A stretch of DNA of 64,000 nucleotides. Source: Pezicula radicicola. Its lineage: Eukaryota; Ascomycota; Leotiomycetes; Helotiales; Dermateaceae. The stretch spans positions 4,043-68,042 of the forward strand of contig PDUO01000099.1 in the NCBI GenBank assembly GCA_003008705.1. The letters are read 5' to 3'. Of the stretch, positions 31,089 to 42,965 are shown in pieces (position 1 is the first letter of the stretch; each line of letters opens with the position of its first letter). The notes beneath the pieces were generated by a model. That model had not been told where the DNA came from and made no database searches. It saw nothing but the letters and a program-made list of their open reading frames with translations. The translations under genes and the position numbers were made by a program.

Positions 31089-34000
31089 TTATACTGCACT
31101 TAAGGGAAAAGGCATTGTTAGTTTCAAGTTATCATTCTTTGGAGCTGAGGACTTTTGGACTTACCAGACCAGTACTCCTGCAACTGTCGTGCCCCTGAAT
31201 CCGGTTGCACAGACACAAGTATTGGTAGCAGCATTCCGGACTTGATTTGGAAGTGTGCAAGTAACAGCATTTAACGTACAGGTCAACACACCGGCTACTG
31301 TGGTTCCAGTCGACCCAGAAGCACAAACGCAAGTGTTGGTGGTAGCATTCCAGACTTGATTAGGAAGTGTGCAAGTAACAGCGTTTAACGTACAGGTCAA
31401 CACGCCGGCTACCGTAGTTCCAGTCGATCCAGAAGCACAAACGCAAGTGTTGGTAGTAGGATTCCGGACTTGATTAGGAAGTGTGCAGACAACAGGATTT
31501 AATGCACATGATAGCACACCTGCGACAGTAGTTCCTGTTGAGCCGGTAGCGCATACACAAGTGTTCGATGTCGAGTCGAGTACCTGATTAGGTAGATTGC
31601 ACACGACAGCATTCAAAGTGCAAGTTAGTACACCCGCAACTGTAGTACCTGTTGAGCCGGTAGCGCATACGCAAGTATTCGAGATTGAGTCGAGGACCTG
31701 GTTAGGAAGATTGCAAACAACAGCATCCAAGGTACAGGTTAATACGCCAGCAACGGTAGTTCCAGTTGATCCTGTTGCGCATACACAAGTATTCGATGTC
31801 CCGTCGAGAACTTGATTAGGAAGATTGCACACGACATTGCTGACACAACTGAGGACTCCTCCTACAGTACTGCCAGTAGATCCTATGATTTCTGTCAGAA
31901 CTTCTACCCAGATGCTACACGTGTATGATTCCAGAAATACCGTCTGCACAAACACACGTGTTTGTAGTAGGATCGAGGATCTGATTAGTAGCTGTGCAAA
32001 CGATGTTGGTAACACAACTAAGGACACCTCCAACGGTACTACCAGTACTTCCTATATTTCTGTTAGGGCTTCTTTCCCGATACTCAATTTACAATTCTAT
32101 GCTTACCAGATGCACAAACGCATGTGTTGGTAGTAGGATCGAGTACTTGATTGACCTCAGTACACAAAACATTCAAGGTACAAATAAGTGCACCATTGAC
32201 AGTAGCACCGGTTGCTCCACTAACACACGCACATGTGTTCGTTGTTGTATCAAGTACTTGGTTAGCGGCATCACACACGACGTTATCAACACAGTTTAGG
32301 ACACCTCCAACAAGACTGCCTGTAGTACCTAAATGAACTGTTAATAGGATGGACTTATAAGTGACAGTTTTTGCATACCTGTAGCGCAAACACTATAAAC
32401 CATGTAAGTAACCATACATCTTCAAGAGGTATAAAAACAACTTACCATGTATTTGTAGATGGGTCCAATACTTGATTGACAGCAGAGCACACTACGTCAA
32501 GCGTACAGACTAGAGTGCCGCCGACTGTAGCACCAGTGGCTCCTGTAACACAGACACTTCAAAATTGATTAGTGAAAGCTCTCATATTTGATCAATATAT
32601 TACTTACCAAGTGTTGCTAGCGGTATCAAGCACCGTATTTGCTGCATCACACACCACATTATCCACGCAGTTCAAAACACCACCGACAAGAGCACCAGTG
32701 GTACCTGGGCCATCACTTTAGCATTCAATGTTTCAGAAAAAGAAAAAGAAAGAAATGGAGTAGGGTGACTCTGACCTGTTGCACAAACGCATTGGTTTGT
32801 CGCGGTATCCAAAATCTGATTTTCTAGGTCACAAATGGCCTGGAGTGTACAGGTAAGGGTACCGTCAACTGTAGCGCCGGTAGCGCCATCAGAGCAAACG
32901 CAAATATTGGTGTTAGTGTTCAAAACTTGATTAACGGCATCGCATACGATATCGGAAACGCAGCTGAGTACTCCATCAACCAAGGAACCAGTGGATCCTA
33001 AAGCACAAATACAAGCGCCGGTGGTCGGATCCAAGATTTGATTGACCTGTGTGCAGGTGGTGTCTAAAGTGCAAGTGAGGGCATCATCGATGGTAACACC
33101 ATCAGCTCCATCTACACAAACACACAGATTACTGGCAGGATCTAGGACCTGATTTGCAAGCGAACACGCCGTCTCTTCTACACAGTTAAGAACGCCGTCG
33201 ACAAGCGAGCCTACTGTACCAGTTGCACATATACTTGAATGGTCCTGAGTTAGTTAATTTCCAAGCTTTAGATAGATTGAGACTCACCAAGTGTTTGAAG
33301 CTGCATCTAGTACTTGATTCATGGCGTCGCACACCGTTTGAAGTATGCAGACTAAAGCTCCATTTACTATTGCTCCTCGGCTGCCAGTTACACAGACACT
33401 GAATAGTATTAATTAGCTTTTAGTGCCAAACAGAACCCACTATAGATAATAAGTATATCCTTACCATGTATTAGATGCTGCATCGAGCACTGTATTAACG
33501 GCGGAGCACACGATATCATCCACACAGTTCAATACACCTCCCACTAATGAGCCTGTCGTACCTGTACGGTGGTTAGAAAGATTCCTCAGAATTTTGGATC
33601 CTACCTACCCTGAGCGCAGACGCAAGTATTGGTGGCTGGGTCAAGCACTTGATTGGCCAAATTGCATGTTGTATCGAGCGTACATTGGAGAATACCTGGA
33701 ATATTAGAAATGTTCGTTTGACCAGGCAGACAGGCGGTGGATCTGCGGCATATCTTATTAGCCTCCAGCTGATTCATAAGGTTGAAAAGCTCGTTATAGC
33801 AAACAGAACTTTTACAAAGGCCGGGCAGACTGGTGAAGCTTACGTGGGACTTCCGGTAGGAAGACTAGTAAGTAGGGTTATCGGGGAAGTAGTGGGGACA
33901 CTCGTTTCTTCGCTAGTGGGTATAGTTGTACTGGGGCTTGCTAGAATTGGATCCGTTGTCTGTGTCACATCCCCTAATAATGCGGATGCGGCAGTAGAGG

Positions 34001-35477
34001 AACTGGTTAGAATTGGATCCGCTGTCTGTGTCTCCCCTAATGATGCGGATGCGGTAGCAGAGGAACTGGTTAGAATTGGATCCGCTGTCTGTGTCACATC
34101 CCCCAATGATGCGGCAGCAGAAGAACTGGTAGATAAACTGGTAGGGAGACTGATGGGGAGACTGGAAGGTAGACTAGTAGGCAGAGTTGTTGGAAGACTC
34201 GAAGGTAGGCTGGTAGGTAGGCTGGTAGGAAGGCTGGTAGGAAGGCTGGTAGGGAGACTCGTCAGAAGACTGCTAGCTGTGACAGTTGGTGAACTGGTAG
34301 AGATGCTGCTTGTTAGGCTAATGAGTGCGCTCGCAGAGCTACTTGCCAGAATTGGATCAGCTGTGAGTATTTCTGTTGGTGCTGCCAAAGAAGTGCTAGA
34401 TTCCGGACTACTTGACGTAGTAATTTGAGGGCTGCTAGTCTCTGTGTTTGAAGTAAAAGTGCTAGATGAAGAGCTGGTGGGAAGACTAGTATCAGTGTTC
34501 GAAGATGTAGCTGAGATCGAGGAGCCAGAGGTAGTTGTAGTGAGTTCGCTTGAGGAAGAGTTTACTGTAGAGGAAGATAGCACACTAGGGGCTACGCTAG
34601 AGGCTGCACTACTGATGATGCTACTACTGCTGTCACTTGTGGTTGCAGAGGAGCTACCAGTGAAGGAAGAACCGCTAGTTGTCGAGGAGCTACTAGTTGT
34701 TGAGGAGGCGTTATTACAGCTGTTTAGTGGCAGCACATCCAAACTAACAGGACTGCATCCAGCAGGATAAGCTCCATTGAAAACTGTATTGACCTCTCCT
34801 CCAAGTAGACAAAACAGAGCAGCAGAATTCGTGAAAGCCGAGTTGATCCATGACAGGGTAAACCCAGTTTGCGAGAATGTAGTATCTAGTGCTTGCACAA
34901 CAGAAGACACTGAAAATGGTGCCGATGTAACACCACCATCAGTTGAAAGTTGCTCGGTTCCACTGAATAATTGACCATTGGAGATGGAAAAGCCTTCCGC
35001 CAGACTACAATCAGAGACAGTGGCTCCTCCGGAACCAACAAAACCTTGTTGAAGTGTTTGTCGCTTCACCCTTCTCTCTTTCTTGGTGGTCGTTAGCGGT
35101 ACAATCTGGAGAATAAAAGGTTCGGCATTGGAGGTGGCCGTGGCCGTGGCCGCGTTCGCGTTCGTTGCTGTGGCTGTTGATGTAATGGTCTCTACAAGGG
35201 TGGATGTGGAAGTAACATTAACAATAGTGACGAGCTGTGTGGGTCCATTATTGATGTTAATAGTAACCCCGCCATTAATATTGATGATTGTATTGGCCGA
35301 GATATATGTGTTGATATAGACGGGCTGTATGACATGGAATTGTTGGACCTGAACAACGGTTATGTCCGATCCATCCGGACAAACAAGCTGGCGATCTTGT
35401 ATAGATTGGGTCGGTTTTGTGTGAGATAAACCTATTATTGTAACTAGCCAGAGCGGGCTTTTAATATTGACGAACAT
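31089..35477 (-). CDS. Large secreted Ser/Thr-rich and Cys-repeat protein
   Basis: Exon 1 (33844-35477) starts with a hydrophobic signal (SPLWLVTIIGLSHT). A domain with DCSLAEGFSISNGQLFSG and AALFCLLGGEVNTVFNG resembles the DUF7908-type fungal domain. About 250 residues of Ser/Thr follow, including SLPT repeats. A 101-nt intron (33743-33843) leads into CLPGQTNISNIPGILQC and then about 18 tandem 38-residue units of the type C..NQVLD..TNTCVCATG STGTTV.GVL.C, each with four cysteines. Many units in 31870-33700 are cut by short introns; the last six or so (31161-31870) form one exon. A final tiny exon after the donor at 31160 may end the protein at 31089. Expected to be a cell-surface or extracellular-matrix protein. 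The exon map is approximate in the middle. Confidence 0.7.
31161..33742 (-). repeat. 114-nt coding tandem repeat, about 18 units
   Basis: Motifs such as gcacaaacgcaagtgttggt recur at a spacing of 114 nt (for example 31322 and 31436). The copies at 31161-31870 are the most alike and intron-free. Those at 31870-33740 are more diverged and interrupted by introns of about 50-75 nt. Confidence 0.8.
33945..34270 (-). repeat. Coding minisatellites in the Ser/Thr-rich part
   Basis: Two arrays lie in the same exon. Three units of about 60-66 nt, each containing aattggatccgctgtctgtgtc, occupy 33945-34133. A 12-nt array encoding SLPT/SLPS occupies about 34134-34270. Both keep the reading frame. Confidence 0.75.
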
Positions 35478-36050
35478 GTTGTGTCGGGGGAGCAGTCAGA
35501 TCTGCTACTGTAGGGTATCGTGAGCGTCAATTGACTGACTCAAGGTGAGTAGCGAGCGGTCTCCTTGCAACAATTATAATGAGCGAATGGATGAAAACGA
35601 ATGACTGGAGTATCAAGGAACCCGAGGTAGCAGACTATAACGGGCGGTCGTACTTTATAAGAGGGATGCGAGGACCGGGACGGGGAGCTCTTAGTCGGCT
35701 GTTTTGCGGCAGGGCATGCTAAGGTTAGACTTAGGATTTTTCAAGAATGCTGAGCTCAATTCTCGGCAAAGACATTGGTCGACAGATCAGATTTTCCTCT
35801 ACCCATGGTTCGCCAATACCGTCCCACTATCACCCTGAGTAACGTCTCGCTACACAATTAGTACTGAGGCGTCTCCTCTACCTAGTATTCTTATATGCCA
35901 AGTTGTCTATATGCCCTAAGAGCCCGTTAAACAATCACATTTCTTGCTTTCTAACTTTAGCAAAACTACGCCCTCACTGCTTGAAAAATCAACATATATT
36001 CACCAATATTCTCACAATAAAGGATTACACTCATCCAACAAAATTGGAGG
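35478..36050. other. Intergenic, promoter side of the repeat-protein gene
   Basis: No gene seen. A purine/GC-richer stretch at 35480-35700 is the likely promoter of the secreted repeat protein. Confidence 0.45.
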
Positions 36051-36054
36051 AATC

Positions 36055-36760
36055 TAGCATTACAATTGACAAATCATACAAACCAAAGAATGCTCTTTTA
36101 AGACAATAGTACCCTCCAATCATGTACTCCCCACCTCCGTAATGGCTGTGTCTCATTCCTTGCCCCACTACCTCTGGTCCAAATCGCAGGTCTTCTCCGG
36201 GAGCTAAGCGAGCGGGAGAATCATTGTGCTGCGTAGCTTATTTAGAACTTTCGACGAAGATAACGTTTTGAGCAGGCACACCTACCAAAGGTGGTGGCGT
36301 GAAGAATGAGAACCATTAACTCGGAACTCAGGGATACACGATCATACAATGCAATTCGTTATTCCAATAGCCTGTTAAAAAAATATTAATAAACCAAAGA
36401 ATGGCTTTTTGAGCCGATGATACCCTCTATACCAAGGGCATTATGCACCTCGTTATTCCATCTATCAATTGAGAGTATCAGACGAAGAGTGAGACAAACT
36501 TGATAGCCCAAAGAATACTGTTTAAGCCGGCAATACTATCTATACTTTGCGGCTTGATAATGTAGCAGCCTGTTGAAAATATGAGCAAAGGAGCGATACG
36601 AATCAAATGAACCAAAGAATGTCCTTGCGAGACGATGATACCCTCTATACTTTGCGGCTCATCAAATCTCACGGCCTGTTGACAAATCGCATGACCTAAA
36701 GAATGTTCTTTTGAGACGATGATACCCTCCTATACTACCGAGGTCGCTTAATTTAAGCTG
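36055..36760. repeat. Degenerate repeat family of about 80-110 nt, 5 copies
   Basis: The core ccaaagaatg..cttttgagacgatgataccctctatac recurs at about 36085, 36395, 36507, 36612 and 36691. In several copies it is preceded by gcctgttgaaaa and followed by tttgcggctcat. The spacing of the last four copies is about 80-110 nt, so this is a decayed tandem or clustered repeat. No coding potential. Confidence 0.65.
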
Positions 36761-36849
36761 CTACCGTTGAATTAAACTTTATGGCAAAAGGTCTAGCCAA
36801 ACGGATTCCGCGGCTTAACGATGGCTGCCATCCCTTGGAGATGTGCACC

Positions 36850-37062
36850 TCAAAGCAAATCCTGAATCTCTTTCCCATCAGCGCCACATTTCATTTCAGA
36901 AAACATAGAGATGATATCGCTGGAGGGAGGAGAAGAAGCATGAGGCAGGTGGCTAAACTCATTAATCGAAGAACCTCGATATTTGGGCTTTCTCGACCAT
37001 GCAGATGTTCGGCGTGGCAAGAGCAATCGTTCGATTTCCTTTCGGAGAGATACATCAACCAC
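36850..37062 (-). CDS. Small hypothetical open frame, doubtful
   Basis: A 70-codon frame (MVDVSLRKEIERLLLPRRTS..., ending GKEIQDLL) of normal codon composition between a repeat cluster and the RdRP gene. It is basic in its first half and shows no domain that I know. It may be a terminal exon of a lost gene or chance. Confidence 0.22.
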   Translation of the reverse strand: MVDVSLRKEIERLLLPRRTSAWSRKPKYRGSSINEFSHLPHASSPPSSDIISMFSEMKCGADGKEIQDLL

Positions 37063-37433
37063 GAACCCTACTAAGTGCGCTCGGTCTCTCCCTTGCCTTA
37101 TGCGCAGCCCCGATACGTCTGCGTCATTGACCTCCCATCAAATTTTTGAAATGAGTTGGCTTTGCAGCAATTAGCATAGCTTAGTATACCAAAGAAAATT
37201 TTCTGTGCACATGTAAAAGGGTCATCTTCCCGCTACACTACCTGTTACTTACTATCGTGACTTCGCTGGCTTGATATTTAGAAAATACATTTGATTCACT
37301 ACTCAGACAGCGTCAATAATTCATCAAAAGCCATCTGACTACGGTAAATCCTCCCATGTACAGTTATTGCTCCTTATTGCGCCACCTATTTTATGAGCAA
37401 AGTCCAAATGAAAATCGTGCCATCATCAGCAAC

Positions 37434-40400
37434 TTAATGCCAACCACCCTCAAATCTTCTATCGATTTCTCTCAAGCAGATCGAAGCAGCGAGGTACTTG
37501 AAGCTAGACAGCTGTTCGCTATGCTTAGATGCCTCTCTCTCTTCCAGCGAAACTTGTAAGCAAGCAACACTTCGCTCTAACGCTTCGTCGGAGAAACCAT
37601 CAACATCCTTCAAGATGCAACCTACTACAAATGCAACATCTCGATCAAATTGTTCCTTCATGCTACTTGACAGGTCACGTTGTCGCTTTGTTTGAGCACC
37701 AGTCTTACCCAGGATGTTGCCGATGAAAGCTTCTTTCTCACTGATAGGCCGACGAGGATGCTCGCTATAATCCGATATGATATTGAGTAAGGAATTTTCA
37801 TAGCTGGTTTAGATGTTAGCAAGAGAGGTAGGCGTAGGCCAAGTATAATTAGTAGGACGCTAAAGGTTGGAGAAGGAGATATAATGTGAGATAAAAGTTA
37901 GTTGGGTTTACATACATCTCTCGAATCCCTCTGGCCTCTTCAAGATGGTGCCCCCACTGGAAACCCTGACAGGTGCGCTGCACGTGTCCCCAAACCTTGG
38001 GTATTACAGTTGGTTCTTCGCTGCCATAATCAATTCTGACACTGTCGCCGTCTTCGATGGTAAGTCTTTCCTGAATTTGCTTAAAAATCCCGTATTCATC
38101 AATTGCACGATAAAGCTTGCCAAGAACCTTGTCGCTTTCATAATATCTCAAACGGTTCTCGTCATCGTCGTCTTCATCGGCCTGCTCGCGTTGTTCTACT
38201 GGATCATTGAAAGAAATTGAATCTTTCTTCTCAATGTTAACATGAGGGCCAGGTGCCATGAAGTCAGGACGCCAGGGGCCATCGAGCCTCTGGATCTGTG
38301 CCTTGTCAACCTAGTAGATCTTGATGTTAGAAAATGCAATTCTCTATACTCAAATTACCTAGCCGTGCCACCACAAGCACGCAACTTTGTTTACGTGTTG
38401 ATTCTTGGGTTTGGGCCAGCCACACCGATTAAATAAATAATCAGAGGAGATATGAAAGACGTACCGGTATGCCTGTCTTGGAAAAGTCTACAGCGATGGA
38501 GGCGAGTTCAGCCAGCTTTATACAGTCAGGGTCCATTGTACCTTGATCTTTTCGATCAGCAAGAATCATGTGATTAACACAGATACGTCCAAGTTGGTCA
38601 GTTTCCATGAATTTGACAAAAAAGTCGGTCATATCCTCCCTGTCAGTTGCATTAATGAGACGGCCTCCTGCATTGTTTAAACAATTCCAAACATTAGAGG
38701 TCTTACCTCGTAACATCTCGACCAAGGTCTTGCGGCATTTGTCTTGGGTACTCGGCTGGCGGGAAGGTCCATTTCGGAAGTCCTGCTGGATCCCACATGA
38801 CATGGTACAAATCGCCATCAAGATCTCCTCCAGAGAGTTGGCTGGGAAGGTCCCGCTGTCCTGTTGATGGTTAGTTGAACTAGTCAAACAAATTCACCAA
38901 ATGATTTACAAGGGTACTCACCTTTCTGGCTGAAACAAATACAATTCGATAGTTTCATCAGCGGGGAGGCTTTGGGGGGGATTATAGCTTCAACAATCTG
39001 GACATCGCCAGGATGCATGGCAGGAGCTCTAGTGACTACGATGTGCTTCCTAGCAATGACAGTAGGAATTCCATTCTCGTTATCCGCGATAACGAACACC
39101 TGGCCTTCCTCAAGTATCCCAGTCTCATCCATTATTCCGTGGAGAACGTGTCCATTTGGAACAGGAATTCTTGCTCTATGCTTCAAGTCTCGCAACTCCA
39201 GAAGAATGCTCATTTCAAGAATGTCCCGTAGAAACTTGTCATCGCGAAAATCGATATTCAGACGTATCAATTTTCTCATCAGAGCAGGAAGGTACATTGA
39301 GTCGCCGATAGCCTGGGTTTTCAAAAAGGTCGTGGCGTTGTAGGCATCATCCGTGATCTGGCGTAAACGGCTCACCTCTCTAGCTTGCAAGTCAAAAAAG
39401 AAACTTTCTATTTATCCGAGTTAGCTCGGTGACACCAACAGCTCGTAAATATGTATACATACCTTTTACCTGCAAGTCTTCTAGTATCTTAATGAATTGT
39501 CTGTTCAGTTTAAATGGTAGAGGTTTTCTTGCAGCGCCGCATAATTCCAGATCGGGATCAGTAGAACCTTCAAATTTGATCATGGAGGGGCGCAGTCCAA
39601 CAACATCACCCTGAATGCGGCTATCCAGAGCAACCATACCCTTCGCTCCTATAGTTTATATTAGCCTAGACTTACTCAAGTAGTATTGACCCTTCAGAAT
39701 AACGTATTTCACGACATGATTGCTGTGCATACCTTTGTATCTAATCTGGAAACAAGTTGCCAGATTTGTGCGGCCTTTTCCTCTATTCATACCATCTAAA
39801 ATCTTTTCCCGGACCGACGAGGAGATCGTACCGACACCATCGCTGAAGACGCGGTCATTGAACTGCACATCTTCTAGTAGATACACTATTTTGGAGTCGA
39901 TATGAATGGTGTTTGGGGTATCCGAGAAAGCTTGACCTATTCGTGCAGCACATTTGGCCGGTGATCGAATGTGGGAGAAATCCCCAAGATCTTTGATCAC
40001 CATTCTATCACTACAAATGTTACCATCAAGGTAAAATGGTGCCATGAACCATGCTGTGCGAGCTCGAAGTGACGAATGCGAAAATCCGAGGAATTGGAAG
40101 TTGCGACCAGCAATAGTCAAACCACTACGCAAGACATCTTTGAACCGAGCGTGGAAGATTTCGTCCAAGGATGCTTGGGACTCGAAATAGACTTGCTGGC
40201 CATTTTCGTCACCAAACTCAACTCGGATAAAGTATTCATGGTTATTAGGATACTTGCGAAGCACTCGATTCTTAGTTTCGGGCTCAGGTCCATGGAGATA
40301 GGTCCCAGCTGGTGTGACAGTCGCACGGTGAATGATTGCAATGTTCTCCCAAGCAGCTTGGCTGATATGGTCCTCGGGGAACGAATTATCTGTAGTGTTG

Positions 40401-42094
40401 TGCTCTTCATTCGTCTGTAACATTTCAATCAAATTGACTATGTCGAAATCCCAAGCTTCGGTCCCCGACCCAGGAAAGTCTATCTGGGAGAACAACTTCC
40501 GAACGGCGCGGACACATACAGACAGCTCTGAACGTTGAAGCATGCGGAGAATTTCTGGCAGTAATCGCAATACTTTTGATGGCGAGAGATAGTTGTTCTG
40601 AGCCAGTTTCTGCAGCTGAAACGCTAACTTGAATGGGATCGTCCCCGAAGATCTACGAATCGACGAGTTAGCCGGCACTACTAAAGTTACTTCGCGTGTT
40701 TTCAATTGCATGATACCAGACCTTGGACTGGCAGTGCCTTGCAATTGCCATGTCCCCATTATTACACCTATTAGCGAAGGTAGTGAGAAGGAGGATAGAT
40801 AACTGGATGTTTCAAAAAAAAATGGCAATGCAATGAGGGAGTCCTTACAAAGCTTGCAAAAGGTCCGAGAAAGTAGTGGCGGCTGAAACACCAGCTTGAC
40901 TCCCACGTGTCCGGTAGTGGACCAAGGGGGGGATGTCTCGAGCATTCCGAAGTGCCTGAATCTTCTCTCCAACAACATTGATATGGCCTGGGATCGTGGA
41001 AGAGCTTTCTGAAAGGCCAAAGCGGTATACAAGACATATTCCTGCCATCCGTGCGTGATTACTATCGAGGGACGTTAATCTTTGCCAAGAATGACCTGAA
41101 GCCTTCCCGGCTCGGAGGTTGAGTCCTGCAAGCTGTTGCAGGAGACTCTCCATGTCGACGTCTCTACCCACCTTCCGGTAAAATCGCGGGGACTCGCAGA
41201 GGGTAAAAGTTATAGTCGGCGGGTCCATCTGACAAAGGATTTCCGTCGTGCTTGAGTATGGTATGGTCATTCGGAGGCCCGATTCAAAGTCCAAAAGGAG
41301 ACGTCGTTCGCTGAACTTGGCATAGTTATTGACGGGCCAAGTGTACTCTGTCATAAATACAAGCTCTCCATTCGTAGCGTAATCCCAGGTACCACATGAT
41401 ACGTAAGAGCAACCTAATAAAACTGGAAGGATGGGCTTTTCCTTGCGTTCAGTTCCGCTGCGTACAACCTCCTAGCGATACTGTCAGCTTTGTTTCCAAC
41501 CAATTGACCTTCTCAAAGTGAATAGAAAGGGAAGATTTTAGAAGGCTGGGATCCCTCCCGGAATTGAGTGCCTTCACTGCCCAGCAACTCTGGCGACGAG
41601 AGGAGGAAAGCATCGTTGGGCTAAGAGTGAGAACGTGTATTTGACGATCTAGCGCTCTAGATGGGCCCGCCAGATATAACACATACCGGAAGTGTTTTTG
41701 ATTCTTTCTCTTCTTTGGCAAGAACCTTAAGAAGGTACTTGTTGGGTAACCTGTTGCTGATGACCGGGTAGAGTGTGTGGTTCAAGTAGTTCAACTTCAC
41801 ACGTGCATTGAAGCGTGCATCCGTACGGACTGGTTCATTGTTGTTATTGTTGTTGTTACGTCGGCGCGGTGGTGGAGGGGCTTCTAACTGGCCATGATCT
41901 CTGAGAAATTTACTTCCATCGTCGCGCTTGAGGAAGGTAATGTTAGCAAACTTCTTGTCTCGCGTCTTCTGGCAATGATAATTGCGGATCGAGAGCTTGA
42001 CCATGAAGGGCTTTAGGAAGGTCGCGAGAGTCTTTTCGGTTGCTTGCAGCGGGACATTCTTTACGAAGACCTCAAGGCCTGGATCTCCCTCCAT
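37434..42094 (-). CDS. RNA-dependent RNA polymerase of the RNA-silencing pathway
   Basis: Multi-exon, from ATG 42094. The N-terminus is RRM-like (LEVFVKNVPLQATEKTLATF) with an Asn homopolymer soon after. The central region follows the eukaryotic RdRP family: VYFESQASLDEIFHARFKDV, FSDGVGTISSSVREKI, FQIRYKG, then PAMHPGDVQIVEAI. The catalytic loop is SGGDLDGDLYHVMWDP, with DLDGD at 38811-38825. The family tail follows: AVDFSKTGIPV, and RPDFMAPGPHV after an intron. The enzyme copies aberrant RNA into double-stranded RNA for Dicer, as in quelling (QDE-1) or meiotic silencing (SAD-1) of Neurospora; which paralogue this is I cannot say. All catalytic Asp residues are present. Most introns are clear; those near 41470-41510 and 40740-40855 are uncertain. 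Confidence 0.85.
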
Positions 42095-42140
42095 TGTGAT
42101 TGATCATGAAGTCGTTGAAGGAAGATGGCGCGATGGAGTT

Positions 42141-42190
42141 TGGAGATGGAGATGGAGATGGAGATGGAGATGGAGATGGAGATGGAGATG
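42141..42190 (+). repeat. Hexanucleotide tggaga tandem repeat, 8.3 copies
   Basis: Perfect repeats of tggaga, starting 47 nt upstream of the RdRP start codon. It would lie in the RdRP 5'UTR or core promoter as a tctcca run. Confidence 0.9.
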
Positions 42191-42965
42191 AAGACGAAGA
42201 TGAGTTCGCGAGGCGGAAGGTGTATCCAATGCTTAGCCTTGTGGACTCCCACATGCAGCCTTGCGCAGCCTTGAGCTACAAGGCTCGTAGGCTCAGTTAC
42301 TCAGTTACTGAACTCAGTTGACGGGACATAACCCGAATTTACCGGGCCGATCCGGAGGCGCACGGATAACCAATCACGTGTACTTGTACCGAACTTATGT
42401 CACTTGACTACGACAGAGAACTTCCCAGGCTACAGTATATATTGATCTGTTCAGATATAGAAGACCAACTTGAATTCAAGTCAAAAGCCCTAAAACAACT
42501 TACCTTCACAGTTCTTAGCTATTTTGAAATATTGCCTTAATCTATGCATTTAACAACCTCACATGACATTGCTATGCTAGTAGCTCTCCATTTTCTACTT
42601 AACCCACACTCCTTTTGAGAACATGTATTCTCTAGCTTGATTATAGCATTTAGTTCAGCATAGTGAGAATTTCCGCTGCTTCGTTGTTGAAAGCTATATT
42701 GTTTGAAACTGGAGTTGATATATTCTCTCGTCGCCTAAATAAGTGGTGTGGAATAATATTATTTTATTCGCCAAACCGCGAGTTGGATCTTCGAAGAAAG
42801 TCCTTACAGTAACTTAAGTGCTTACTTATGTCAAGTTTATGCTATTCTATGCCACAGAAGAGAAAGCGAACGATAAAGGTGATAGTAGCGCTTGTCTGGC
42901 CAACGTCTCCTCAACAGCGACAACCAAACGACTACTAAGATCCAAGTTCCACAATCAATGAAACA
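42191..42965. other. Intergenic, upstream of RdRP and downstream of the MFS gene
   Basis: No gene. The RdRP upstream half has ordinary composition; the part at 42540-42950 is AT-richer, with no recognisable repeat. Confidence 0.45.

Noticed and set aside
31161..33742. CRISPR-like array
   Set aside because: The 114-nt periodicity is a protein-coding repeat in a eukaryotic gene and has no unique spacers.
33649..34428. 259-codon plus-strand frame rich in VGRLVGRL
   Set aside because: It is the antisense shadow of the SLPT-coding minisatellite in the secreted repeat protein.
42100..42321. Plus-strand frame encoding a GDGDGD run
   Set aside because: Produced by the hexanucleotide repeat upstream of RdRP; no domain and no flanking gene structure.
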